From positions 120,412 through 184,411 of the forward strand of contig CANJQN010000003.1 of assembly GCA_947476465.1 (NCBI GenBank): DNA of 64,000 bases. The letters run 5' to 3'. Shown here piece by piece: positions 47,288 through 57,923 of this stretch. How positions within the stretch are numbered: the stretch's first letter is position 1; every line of letters begins with the position of its first letter. Position numbers and translations under genes: made by a program. Origin of the DNA: Comamonadaceae bacterium. Its GTDB lineage: Bacteria; Pseudomonadota; Gammaproteobacteria; Burkholderiales; Burkholderiaceae_C. The notes beneath the pieces were generated by a model. It was not told the origin of the DNA. It worked only from the letters and a program-made list of their open reading frames with translations, and ran no database searches.

Positions 47288-47841
47288 GCCGCCCCCTCGG
47301 ACAGACGACGCGAAGGGCCGCCGTGAAGGTCGTTGCGGAACTTGCTGAGCAGCGCCAGCAGGAAAGCGGTCATGCCGAACGCCACCGCCAGTTTGGCGGG
47401 CCAGATGGGAATGCGGGCCAGCCCAAACAGGTATTCGCCGGCGCGCGTGGCGTGCACGGCGACGCCCCAGGTGGAATAGGTGACCCACGCGACGATGGCG
47501 ATCGAGACCACCGACCCGCAAAGCCTCACGGCATGCGACCACCGCGGCGACAAGCGCTCGGTCAAAATCGGCGTTCTCACATGAACGCCCGCAATCTCGC
47601 TGGACATCATGGCCATATAGACCGTTGCAACCAGCGCCACCTGTGAGAGTTCGATGACGCCGAGGATGCCGGATCCGACAAACGCCCGCAGCGCCACGTC
47701 GACACAGGTGAGGAACATCAAGGCCAGAATGAAAAGGCCGGACAGGAAGGCAAGGCCCCCACCGATCCGCTCGGCCACCGCATGACCCCGCGGCCCGCCC
47801 GCCGCGCCAGCCGTGCCCGGCGCCGCCGACTCAATGGGCAT
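47284..47841 (-). CDS. dctQ: TRAP transporter small permease (DctQ)
   Basis: Four hydrophobic segments; FLTCVDVALRAFVGSGILGVIELSQVALVATVYMAMMSSEIAGVHVRTPIL; ATGA overlap with dctM. Confidence 0.88.
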   Translation of the reverse strand: MPIESAAPGTAGAAGGPRGHAVAERIGGGLAFLSGLFILALMFLTCVDVALRAFVGSGILGVIELSQVALVATVYMAMMSSEIAGVHVRTPILTERLSPRWSHAVRLCGSVVSIAIVAWVTYSTWGVAVHATRAGEYLFGLARIPIWPAKLAVAFGMTAFLLALLSKFRNDLHGGPSRRLSEGAA

Positions 47842-48823
47842 TGCGCGCGAGCTCCTGCTTCATGTCGGCAATGGCCTTGTCCAGGGGGTAGCGCTGCGTG
47901 CAGCCCAACTGCTCGAAAGCGTCACGGGTGGACATCAGTGGCATCTGAAGCTGCGGCACAAAATCGCCGTCCGCGACGTGGACGTCGCTGTTGTCGGTGC
48001 AGGCGCGGACCACGTCCCGGATCTGCGCCATGCTCAACACCTGATGCGTGGCCGAATTGAACACCGACGATCGGATCGCGGCGGCAGCGTTCGATCCCGA
48101 GGCGCCGCTGATCGCCGCATCGACAAAATTCTGGGCCATGTCCTTGACGTAGATCAGCTGCAGCTTGCCGCCAAGGCCAAAGGGGTGGCCCAGGACCGCG
48201 CGCTCACCTCGAATGGCTTGCGCGATCCAGGCGGCGAACATCCCCGAGATGCCGCTGAGGCGACCGAGCCCATAGGAGAAAGTGGGGCGCAGCCCGATGA
48301 ACCGGGTGGTGCTTTGCTCGGCGTAGAAGTCGGCCATCCCTTCGCACATCAATTTGCTGTGCGCGTACAGCGAGGTGGGCCGGAAGGGCCCGGTGGCTTC
48401 GACAGCGTGGTCGCCCAGATGGGTGTGGAACAGGGGGCGCCCGTAGACGGCAGCTGTCGATGCATACACGACGCATGGCACTTTCGCGGCACAGCTGGAG
48501 CGAAAGACGTTCTCCGTTCCCAGGACATTGACCGAAAGCATGGGCCGCGCATCAGGCAGATCGACCTGCGCGCCAAAGCTTTTCTGCTCGGCTGAAAGCG
48601 TCAACGCACCGAGGTGGATCACCGCGTCGTATCCCGCCAGCCGCTGCGCGGACAGGTCCTCGGCGCGCTCCACGCACCAGGTGACGCCTTGCTGTTGGAG
48701 CTGCGCCGGCGCCGCGACCACGTCGGCTGCAGTGACCTCCCAGTCGGCGCTTCGCAGCTGCCGAACAACATCCTTGCCGATCAGCCCCGCGGCACCGGTG
48801 ACGTAAGCGCGTCTGGCTTTCAC
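47831..48823 (-). CDS. NAD-dependent epimerase/dehydratase family protein
   Basis: RRAYVTGAAGLIGKDVVRQL...VYASTAAVYG...YAHSKLMCEGM. GTG start at 48823 overlaps the dctP stop; ORF-track start (49168) rejected. Confidence 0.88.
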   Translation of the reverse strand: MKARRAYVTGAAGLIGKDVVRQLRSADWEVTAADVVAAPAQLQQQGVTWCVERAEDLSAQRLAGYDAVIHLGALTLSAEQKSFGAQVDLPDARPMLSVNVLGTENVFRSSCAAKVPCVVYASTAAVYGRPLFHTHLGDHAVEATGPFRPTSLYAHSKLMCEGMADFYAEQSTTRFIGLRPTFSYGLGRLSGISGMFAAWIAQAIRGERAVLGHPFGLGGKLQLIYVKDMAQNFVDAAISGASGSNAAAAIRSSVFNSATHQVLSMAQIRDVVRACTDNSDVHVADGDFVPQLQMPLMSTRDAFEQLGCTQRYPLDKAIADMKQELARNAH

Positions 48824-49992
48824 CGGGCTTCCCGGCAAGCTGTCATGCCATCGACATACTTGCTTTTCCCGGTGTGCTTTTTCAGCGCGTCCTGGTAGGA
48901 AACCAGGAAGCCGCGCACACCGGCGGCGTCCACCCCGCTGTCCTTGGCGGCGGAGGCCACGTACTTGTCGATGATGGCGCTCTGGGTCTTGCCTTTCCAC
49001 TCGGCGATCTGCGCTTCGGGCAGGCGAACGACCGCTCCTCCCGCCGCCTTCAGGGTCTCGCAGGCGAGCTTGTCGAGACGGCTGAGGTTGGACGGGATGA
49101 ACTCTTCGGCCACTGCCGCGCCTTCGGCGAGCATGATCTTCTGCACTTCGGCGGGGATCCTGTCCCACACGCTCTTGCGCACCGCCACGGACGCCACGGA
49201 GGTGTATTGGCCCAGCCCCAGGTCGACGAAGTTCTTCGCGACTTCATGGGCTCTCGTGGCCGTGATCTGGTTGCCCATGGGCGAGCCCGAGAACGCATCG
49301 ATCACGCCGGTCTGCAAGGCCTGGTAGACCTCGGAGGTCGGGATCGCGACAGGCGACGCCCCCACCGCGCGCAGGGCGTCTGCGTGGTAGCCGATGGCGC
49401 GCACGCGCTTGCCCTGGAGGTCCGCAAGGGTCTTGATCGGCAGCTTGGCGGACGTGGCCGTGTTCTGGGCGACCCCGAACACGATGGGCACCACACCGAG
49501 CTTGCTCCATTCATTCATCAACGCCGGGTTCGTGCGCGCGAGATCCGCGTTGGCGTGCAAGGTGGCGAATGCGTCGTCCGACTGGAACGGGATGGAGACG
49601 GCCTGGCTCAGCGGAAACTGGCTGGGAAAAACGGCCGGCGGAATCAGGCCCATGTCCACGCGGCCGTCCTGGATGCCCGCCAGGGTTTCGCCCAGCTTCA
49701 ACAGGGAGCCATCGCGGTGGACCGTGATCCGCAGGATGTAGTTGGTGTCCTTGGCGACCTTGTCGGTGACGCGCTTGATCCACTCCGCGGCGGTCTGGTA
49801 GGGCTCGTCGTTGGCGCCGAAAGCGGTCGCGTACCGGTAGGTCAGCGTGGTCTTCTGCTGCGCCGACGCATGCGTGGCCGCGAGGGCCAGGCCGGCAACC
49901 GCCATGATTGCCAATGACCGCCTCAACACGCCCGCAGGACTGGTCTGTCGTCTGGCGCTGAGGGTCATCTCGTCATTTGCATGGGTCTTCAT
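48820..49992 (-). CDS. dctP: TRAP transporter substrate-binding protein (DctP)
   Basis: Signal peptide; ITVHRDGSLLKLGETLAGIQDGRVDMGLIPPAVFPSQFPLSQAVSIPF...GKRVRAIGYHADALRAVGASPVAIPTSEVYQALQTGVIDAFSGSPMG. Confidence 0.93.
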   Translation of the reverse strand: MKTHANDEMTLSARRQTSPAGVLRRSLAIMAVAGLALAATHASAQQKTTLTYRYATAFGANDEPYQTAAEWIKRVTDKVAKDTNYILRITVHRDGSLLKLGETLAGIQDGRVDMGLIPPAVFPSQFPLSQAVSIPFQSDDAFATLHANADLARTNPALMNEWSKLGVVPIVFGVAQNTATSAKLPIKTLADLQGKRVRAIGYHADALRAVGASPVAIPTSEVYQALQTGVIDAFSGSPMGNQITATRAHEVAKNFVDLGLGQYTSVASVAVRKSVWDRIPAEVQKIMLAEGAAVAEEFIPSNLSRLDKLACETLKAAGGAVVRLPEAQIAEWKGKTQSAIIDKYVASAAKDSGVDAAGVRGFLVSYQDALKKHTGKSKYVDGMTACREAR

Positions 49993-50152
49993 GGTCTCGT
50001 CTCCTGGTGGATGGGAAGGGTGCGAACGACGCAAGCCCCCCCTTGGTCCCGAGGGAATTTCGCAAACGTTGACTGAGTACAGCCTAGGCAAAATAATCTC
50101 GACATTTTAGAGGGTTTACACCAATCGACCAACTCTCGACAATCCGCCCATC

Positions 50153-50749
50153 ATGATCGCCATGAAAATCTTGGGTCTTGCGCCGGCCGAGGGGCGCAGA
50201 GAAGCGCTTGTTGCGCAGGTCACCCAGGCGATGCGGGCCCTGCAGTGGACGCAGTCGTCACTGAGCATTTACGAGCACGCCAACACCGGACTCCTGAGCC
50301 TGGTTCCGTCTTTGGCGCAGCAGGTCGACGCCGTCACCGCGCTTTATCAAAGCGTGCAAGTTGGTACGCAGGGCTTGCGCTCAGGCCCTGTGATCTTGCA
50401 GACCCTGCAGCCGCGCGACGCCCTGGACCCGCCCGTGCCGCCGAGCGCGTTCTGCGTCTTTGCACAGCTTGTGTGCGCACTCGAGAACCGCGAAGGCACC
50501 TTGGGTCTGTTGCGGCGCATGATGGAAAACACAAGGCAGGAAAGCGGGAACTACCGCTACGACCTTTACGAGACAGAGGGAGGCGGCGCGTTCTGGATGT
50601 TCGAGGCCTATCACGACGAACCCGCCATAGCGACGCACCGACAGAGCGCCTACTACCGCAGCATCGTTCCACTCATTTCCGCCGCCCTGTCCGAACCGAT
50701 CAGGGTCCACACCCGGCTTCGCCCAAACCCACCCGAGGCTCTCCAATGA
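50153..50749 (+). CDS. antibiotic biosynthesis monooxygenase (ABM)-like protein
   Basis: C-terminal ABM-like segment: CALENREGTLGLLRRMMENTRQESGNYRYDLYETEGGGAFWMFEAYHDEPAIATHRQSAYY. Confidence 0.7.
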   Translation: MIAMKILGLAPAEGRREALVAQVTQAMRALQWTQSSLSIYEHANTGLLSLVPSLAQQVDAVTALYQSVQVGTQGLRSGPVILQTLQPRDALDPPVPPSAFCVFAQLVCALENREGTLGLLRRMMENTRQESGNYRYDLYETEGGGAFWMFEAYHDEPAIATHRQSAYYRSIVPLISAALSEPIRVHTRLRPNPPEALQ

Positions 50750-51234
50750 CCTATCGCATCCTCCTGATCCAGGGCCCCAACATGAGCTATCTCGGCAAGC
50801 GACAGCCAGAGATCTACGGCCGCACGACGGCAGCCGAGCTCGATGAGATGTGCCACCGTCACGCACGGGACAAGGGCTACGACCTGCAGATCTTCTACAC
50901 GCACAGCGAAAGCGCTGCGATGGAACGCATCTACGAGGCGGATGCGCAAGGGTTCGATGGCCTGCTGATGAACCCGGCCGCGTTCTGTGTGAACGGTGTG
51001 GCCATCGCCAATTGCATCAAGGCCGTACCCATGCCGTATGTGGAAGTCCACGTGAGCAACATCGACAAGCGAAAAGTCCCGTCGATCACCGCGCCGGAGG
51101 CCGTGGGTGTCATCCATGGCTTCGGCGTGCACGGCTACATGCTGGCGCTTGACGGCCTGCTGTACGCAATCGAGCATGCGGACAGGCTGCCAAAGTACGG
51201 CGCCGACGCCATAGTGAACATTCCGGCCGGATGA
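50746..51234 (+). CDS. type II 3-dehydroquinate dehydratase-like protein (divergent AroQ paralogue)
   Basis: ILLIQGPNMSYLGKRQPEIYG...MNPAAFCVNGVAIANCIKAV...YVEVHVSNIDKRKVPS...GFGVHGYMLALDGLLYAI; ATGA overlap with the upstream gene. Confidence 0.8.
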   Translation: MTYRILLIQGPNMSYLGKRQPEIYGRTTAAELDEMCHRHARDKGYDLQIFYTHSESAAMERIYEADAQGFDGLLMNPAAFCVNGVAIANCIKAVPMPYVEVHVSNIDKRKVPSITAPEAVGVIHGFGVHGYMLALDGLLYAIEHADRLPKYGADAIVNIPAG

Positions 51235-51390
51235 CCAGCGCCAGCATCAGCCTCGATGGCCGCGCAGCCTTCGTCACGGGCGGCACGCAGCGCGCACGAG
51301 GCCCTGGGGTCGGTGGACATCCTTTTGAATTGCGCGGGAATCGCTGACCTCAAAAGCCTGGGCGCCGAGCCAGAGCGCAAGTGGCACACT
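51231..51390 (+). pseudogene. short-chain dehydrogenase remnant with internal deletion and frameshift
   Basis: MTSASISLDGRAAFVTGGT... stops at 51347 in one frame; another frame carries ALGSVDILLNCAGIADLKSLGAEPERKW (NAG-motif region). Confidence 0.7.
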
Positions 51391-51423
51391 GCGGTCCAAG
51401 CGGCTTGCATGCCCCATGGCCCG

Positions 51424-53748
51424 ATGTCCCCACCCTCCCCCGATTCCCGCACCGTCGCCGTGCGCACCCTGTGCGAGTTCACGGCCCGCCGGGGCGACCT
51501 CGACCTGCGTTTCACGCCCTCGCCCACCGGCCTGCAGGGCATCGCCGGCCACCAGCTGGTCACCGGCCGGCGTGGCGCGCGGTATGAGCGCGAAATCTCG
51601 CTGAGCGCGGATTTCGGCTCGCTCACCGTGCGTGGCCGGGCCGATGGCTTCGACGCCACCGCCGGCCGCCTGGACGAGATCAAGACCCACCGTGGCGACC
51701 TTTCTCGCCAACCGGCCAACCACCGTCATCTGCACTGGGCCCAAGCCAAGGTCTACGGCTGGATGCTGTGCCAGGCGCGTGGGCTGGCGTCGGTGCGGCT
51801 GGCGCTGGTGTACCTCGACCTGGGCAGCCAGAAGGAAACCGTGTTCGAGGAAGAACACGACGCGCAGGCCCTGCGCGGCTTCTTCGAGGGCTTGTGCGGG
51901 CAGTACACCGTCTGGGCCGAGCAGGAAGCCGCGCACCGCGCCGCGCGTGACGCCGCGCTGAACACGCTGGCCTTTCCCCACGCGGCGTTTCGCACCGGCC
52001 AGCGCGAACTGGCCGAGAACGCCTGGCGCGCCGCCCGCTCGGGGCGTTGCCTGATGGCGCAGGCGCCCACCGGCATCGGCAAGACGGTGGGCACGCTCTA
52101 CCCCGTGCTCAAGGCGGTGGCGCAGGGCCTGGACCGCGTGTTCTACCTGGCCGCGCGAACCCCCGGCCGCCAGCTCGCCATCGACGCCCTGCAGCGGCTG
52201 CGTCCTCCCGGCGCAGGCGCACCCCGGGTGTTGGAGCTCACGGCCCGGGACAAGCTGTGCGAGCACCCCGACAAGGCCTGCCATGGTGACTCCTGCCCGT
52301 TGGCACGTGGCTTTTACGACCGGCTGCCGGCCGCGCGGGCGGCGGCACTGGCAGCGCCGTCGATGACCCTGGCACCGCTGCGCGAGGTGGCCCGGGCGCA
52401 TGAGGTCTGCCCCTACTGGCTGGGCCAGGAGATGGCCCGCTGGGCCGATGTGGTGGTTGGCGACTACAACTATTTCTTCGACAGCAGCGCGCTGCTGCAT
52501 GCGCTGACGGTGGACCAGGGCTGGCGCTGCGCAATCTTGGTGGACGAGGCGCACAACCTGGTCGAGCGGGGTCGCCAGATGTACACCGGCGAGCTCGACG
52601 AGCGCCGCTTGGCGGCCCTGCGCCGCAACGCGCCCGCTGCCCTGCGCAAACCCCTGGACCGGCTCGCACGGAGTTGGCGCGAGCTGGTGCGCGACCAGCG
52701 GGACGACTTCGCGGTGCAGGCCGACTTGCCCGGGCGCTTCGTGCTGGCGCTGCAGCAGGCGAGCACCGCCATTGGCGACCACCTGGCCGATTCGCCGGCG
52801 GCGCAGCCTCAAGGGGATGGATCGGGCGATCGAGCTGGCAACCCACTCGGCGAGCTGCAGCAGTTCCACTTCGAGCTGCTGGCCTTCCTGCGGCTGGCCG
52901 AGACCTTCGGCGACCATTCGCAGTTCGACATCACCCTGGCGCCCGCGCCGCGCCGCGCCATGTCCAGCCTGTGCATCCGCAACCTGGTGCCAGCGCCGCA
53001 CCTGGCGCCGCGTTTCCAGGCCGCGCAAGGCGCGGTGCTGTTCTCGGCCACGCTCGGGCCGCCCGGCTACTACCGGGACATGCTGGGCTTGCCCGCGGAC
53101 AGCGTCTGGATCGACATCGAATCGCCGTTCACCGCCGATCAGCTGGCCGTGCACCTGATGCCGCGCATCAGCACCCGCTGGGCCGACCGCGAGCGCTCGG
53201 TGGCCCCCATCGCCGACCTGATCGCCCGCCAGTTCGCGCAGCGGCCCGGCAACTACCTGGCGTTTTTCAGCAGCTACGACTACCTGCGCCGCGTCGCGGC
53301 GCAGCTGGGCCAGGCCCATCCCCAGGTGCCACAGTGGGCGCAGGAGGCGGGCATGTCCGAAGCACAGCGGCATGTGTTCATCGGGCGCTTCGCGCCAGGC
53401 GGCCAAGGTGTGGGCTTCGCCGTCTTGGGCGGCAGTTTCGGCGAAGGCATCGACCTGCCGGGCGACCGTCTGGTGGGCGCCTTCATCGCCACCCTGGGCC
53501 TGCCGCAGGTGAACCCGGTCAACGAATGCCTGCGCCAGCGGCTGCAGCGGTCTTTCGGCGCCGGGTTCGACTACGCCTACCTCTACCCCGGACTGCGCAA
53601 GGTGGTGCAGGCGGCCGGGCGCGTGATCCGCTCGCAGGAAGACCGCGGCGTGGTGTGGCTGATCGATGACCGATTTACGCAGCCCGGCGTTCAAGCCCTG
53701 CTGCCACGCTGGTGGCATTTGCCGGGCACAGTGGCGCCCGCCTGCTGA
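51424..53748 (+). CDS. DinG/Rad3-like ATP-dependent DNA helicase with N-terminal PD-(D/E)XK-like nuclease region
   Basis: Helicase APTGIGKTVGTLYPVLKAV, VDEAHNLVERGRQMY, FSATLGPPGYYRDML; Cys cluster C-EHPDKAC-HGDSC; N-terminal RGRADGFDATAGRLDEIKTHRGD. Start chosen at MSPPSPDSRTVAVRTLCEF. Confidence 0.88.
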   Translation: MSPPSPDSRTVAVRTLCEFTARRGDLDLRFTPSPTGLQGIAGHQLVTGRRGARYEREISLSADFGSLTVRGRADGFDATAGRLDEIKTHRGDLSRQPANHRHLHWAQAKVYGWMLCQARGLASVRLALVYLDLGSQKETVFEEEHDAQALRGFFEGLCGQYTVWAEQEAAHRAARDAALNTLAFPHAAFRTGQRELAENAWRAARSGRCLMAQAPTGIGKTVGTLYPVLKAVAQGLDRVFYLAARTPGRQLAIDALQRLRPPGAGAPRVLELTARDKLCEHPDKACHGDSCPLARGFYDRLPAARAAALAAPSMTLAPLREVARAHEVCPYWLGQEMARWADVVVGDYNYFFDSSALLHALTVDQGWRCAILVDEAHNLVERGRQMYTGELDERRLAALRRNAPAALRKPLDRLARSWRELVRDQRDDFAVQADLPGRFVLALQQASTAIGDHLADSPAAQPQGDGSGDRAGNPLGELQQFHFELLAFLRLAETFGDHSQFDITLAPAPRRAMSSLCIRNLVPAPHLAPRFQAAQGAVLFSATLGPPGYYRDMLGLPADSVWIDIESPFTADQLAVHLMPRISTRWADRERSVAPIADLIARQFAQRPGNYLAFFSSYDYLRRVAAQLGQAHPQVPQWAQEAGMSEAQRHVFIGRFAPGGQGVGFAVLGGSFGEGIDLPGDRLVGAFIATLGLPQVNPVNECLRQRLQRSFGAGFDYAYLYPGLRKVVQAAGRVIRSQEDRGVVWLIDDRFTQPGVQALLPRWWHLPGTVAPAC

Positions 53749-53896
53749 GCGCCGCGCCGACACACGCGTGCGCCTTGACGCACGGCGGCGGTGCGCCACT
53801 TTCCTGCATCCTGCGCGCACCCCTCCGACGCAAGCCTATGCCCTCCTCCACAGACTCAATTGCTTCGCACTGACAGCGAGTGAATCGGAAATACCC

Positions 53897-55198
53897 ATGC
53901 CCCATCGCCACCTGCCGGCGGCCAAGGTGCTGCTCGTCGACGACGAGCCTGCCAGGCTGCTCGACCTCGAACTCGTGCTGCGCAAGCTTGGCGCCGACCT
54001 GGTGTGCGCGGCCTCGGGCGGGCAGGCGCTGCATGAGGCCGAGCAGGTAGCCGCCGAACAGGTGAGGCGGGTGGCGGCCGAGCTGGCCGAGTCGGATCGG
54101 CGCAAGACCGAGTTCCTGGCCACGCTGGCCCATGAGCTGCGCAATCCGCTCGCGCCCCCGCGCAACGGCCTGCACGTGCTGCGGCTGTCGCGTGACGAGG
54201 CGGCTCGCACCCGCAGTTGGCAAATGATGGACCGCCAGCTCACGCAGATGGTGCACCTGACCGACGACCTGTTGGACGCCGCCCGCATCAGCACAGGAAA
54301 GATCGCACTCAAGTTGCAGCGCGTCGAGTTGCGAACCGTGATCGAGAGCGCCCTGGAAACCAGCGAGCCACTGATCGCGCAGGCCGGGCACGCACTCGAG
54401 GTCGACCTGCCCGCGCCGCCTGTGTGGTTGAACGTCGACGCCACGCGCATTGCGCAGGTGCTGGCCAACCTGCTGTACAACGCCGCCAAGTACACCGCGG
54501 CGCACGGCCACATCCGACTGTCGGCGCGTTGCGAGGATGCGGATCTGGTGCGGGTGGTGCGCAACAACGGCGTCGGCATGACAGCGCAGACCCTGCCGCG
54601 AGTTTTCGAGAGGTTCACCCCGGTCAGCATCCCGGGGCAGCACCCGCCGGGTGGCCTGGGCATCGGACTGGCGCTGGTGCGGGCGCTGGTTGAGATGCAC
54701 GGCGGCAATGTCACCGCGGAAAGCGAGGGAGCCGTACAGGCCAGCACCTTCACCGCGCCGCTTCCGGCCTTGGAGGGCCCCTCAGGGGCCGCAGGCGAAG
54801 TACCCGGCCCGCAGGTCGCGCCAGGTGCCGGCTTGAATGTGCTGTTGGTCGACGACAACGTGGATGCCGCTGAAAGCATGGCGATCATCCTGCAGATGGA
54901 CGGGCACGCCACGCGCGTCGCCAGTCATGGCCACAAGGCGCTGGAAATCGCCACAGACTTCAAGCCGCAGGCGGTGTTCCTGGACATCGGCATGCCTGGC
55001 ATGGATGGCTATCAGGTGGCCAAGGCCCTGTTAAGTGAGCATGTGGCGCACAGGCCGGTTCTGATTGCGCTGACGGGATGGGGGACCAAGCAAGACCGGG
55101 CGCGCACGAAGGCTGCGGGCTTTGATTACCACCTGACCAAGCCGGCGAGCATCGAAGTGGTCGAGCAGCTGCTCGAATCGCTTCACGTTGCAGCCTGA
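53897..55198 (+). CDS. hybrid histidine kinase with truncated N-terminal receiver and C-terminal receiver
   Basis: VLLVDDEPARLLDLELVLRKLGADLVCAASGGQALHEAEQ directly followed by FLATLAHELRNPLAPPRNGLHVLRLS; C-terminal VLLVDDNVDAAESMAIILQ...FLDIGMPGMDGYQVAKALL. Confidence 0.88.
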   Translation: MPHRHLPAAKVLLVDDEPARLLDLELVLRKLGADLVCAASGGQALHEAEQVAAEQVRRVAAELAESDRRKTEFLATLAHELRNPLAPPRNGLHVLRLSRDEAARTRSWQMMDRQLTQMVHLTDDLLDAARISTGKIALKLQRVELRTVIESALETSEPLIAQAGHALEVDLPAPPVWLNVDATRIAQVLANLLYNAAKYTAAHGHIRLSARCEDADLVRVVRNNGVGMTAQTLPRVFERFTPVSIPGQHPPGGLGIGLALVRALVEMHGGNVTAESEGAVQASTFTAPLPALEGPSGAAGEVPGPQVAPGAGLNVLLVDDNVDAAESMAIILQMDGHATRVASHGHKALEIATDFKPQAVFLDIGMPGMDGYQVAKALLSEHVAHRPVLIALTGWGTKQDRARTKAAGFDYHLTKPASIEVVEQLLESLHVAA

Positions 55199-55223
55199 AC
55201 GGCAGCGCGAGCTTGCCGTTCAG
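55195..55223. terminator. strong hairpin at the end of the hybrid kinase gene
   Basis: CTGAACGGCA-GCGCGAGCT-TGCCGTTCAG, a perfect 10-bp stem between convergent genes; no obvious U-tract. Confidence 0.5.
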
Positions 55224-55236
55224 GTGCGAGGGGTGC

Positions 55237-55503
55237 TCAGCTGGCCCGGCTGGCCTGCTCGGCCTGAACGCGCAATTGATGGCGCTTCTTGCCTGCGGCG
55301 CGGGCTTCCTCACTGGTGAAGCGATGTGCGCGGCCATGCTCGTGTGCGGCCTTGCCCCCCATGCTGGCGATCTCACGCTTTTTTTCGGGGCTGAGCACCG
55401 CGAATCCGCGCTTGGCGCGCGGCGGCGTGGCAATCAGGGCTTCGGCGGCCGTGGCCGCGTTTTCAGACCCGGTGTGGTTGATGTCGGTGGTGATGTCGTC
55501 CAT
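55237..55503 (-). CDS. KGG-repeat stress-associated protein
   Basis: RGFAVLSPEKKREIASMGGKAAHEHGRAHRFTSEEARAAGKKRHQ. Confidence 0.88.
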   Translation of the reverse strand: MDDITTDINHTGSENAATAAEALIATPPRAKRGFAVLSPEKKREIASMGGKAAHEHGRAHRFTSEEARAAGKKRHQLRVQAEQASRAS

Positions 55504-55650
55504 CGCTGCTCCCTAAGGTTGTTGACATGGATGAGGCTAAATTCTGAAGAGGTAGCACAGCCTTGTGATGCCTTCCAACCAAAATTGGATGCTGTCCTAC
55601 AAGGATGAGGTACACCTCCTACAGAGCCCCCATCATGTCTATCAAAGTCA

Positions 55651-57895
<2,245 letters not shown>

Positions 57896-57923
57896 GAGCG
57901 CGGTAAGTCCGGAGCGAGGTACT

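Noticed and set aside
48824-49168. N-terminal extension of the epimerase in the ORF track
   Set aside because: Lies inside dctP in another frame; Rossmann motif starts right after the GTG at 48823.
51274-53820. 848-aa minus-strand ORF opposite the helicase
   Set aside because: Composition typical of GC-rich antisense shadow; the plus strand has clear helicase motifs.
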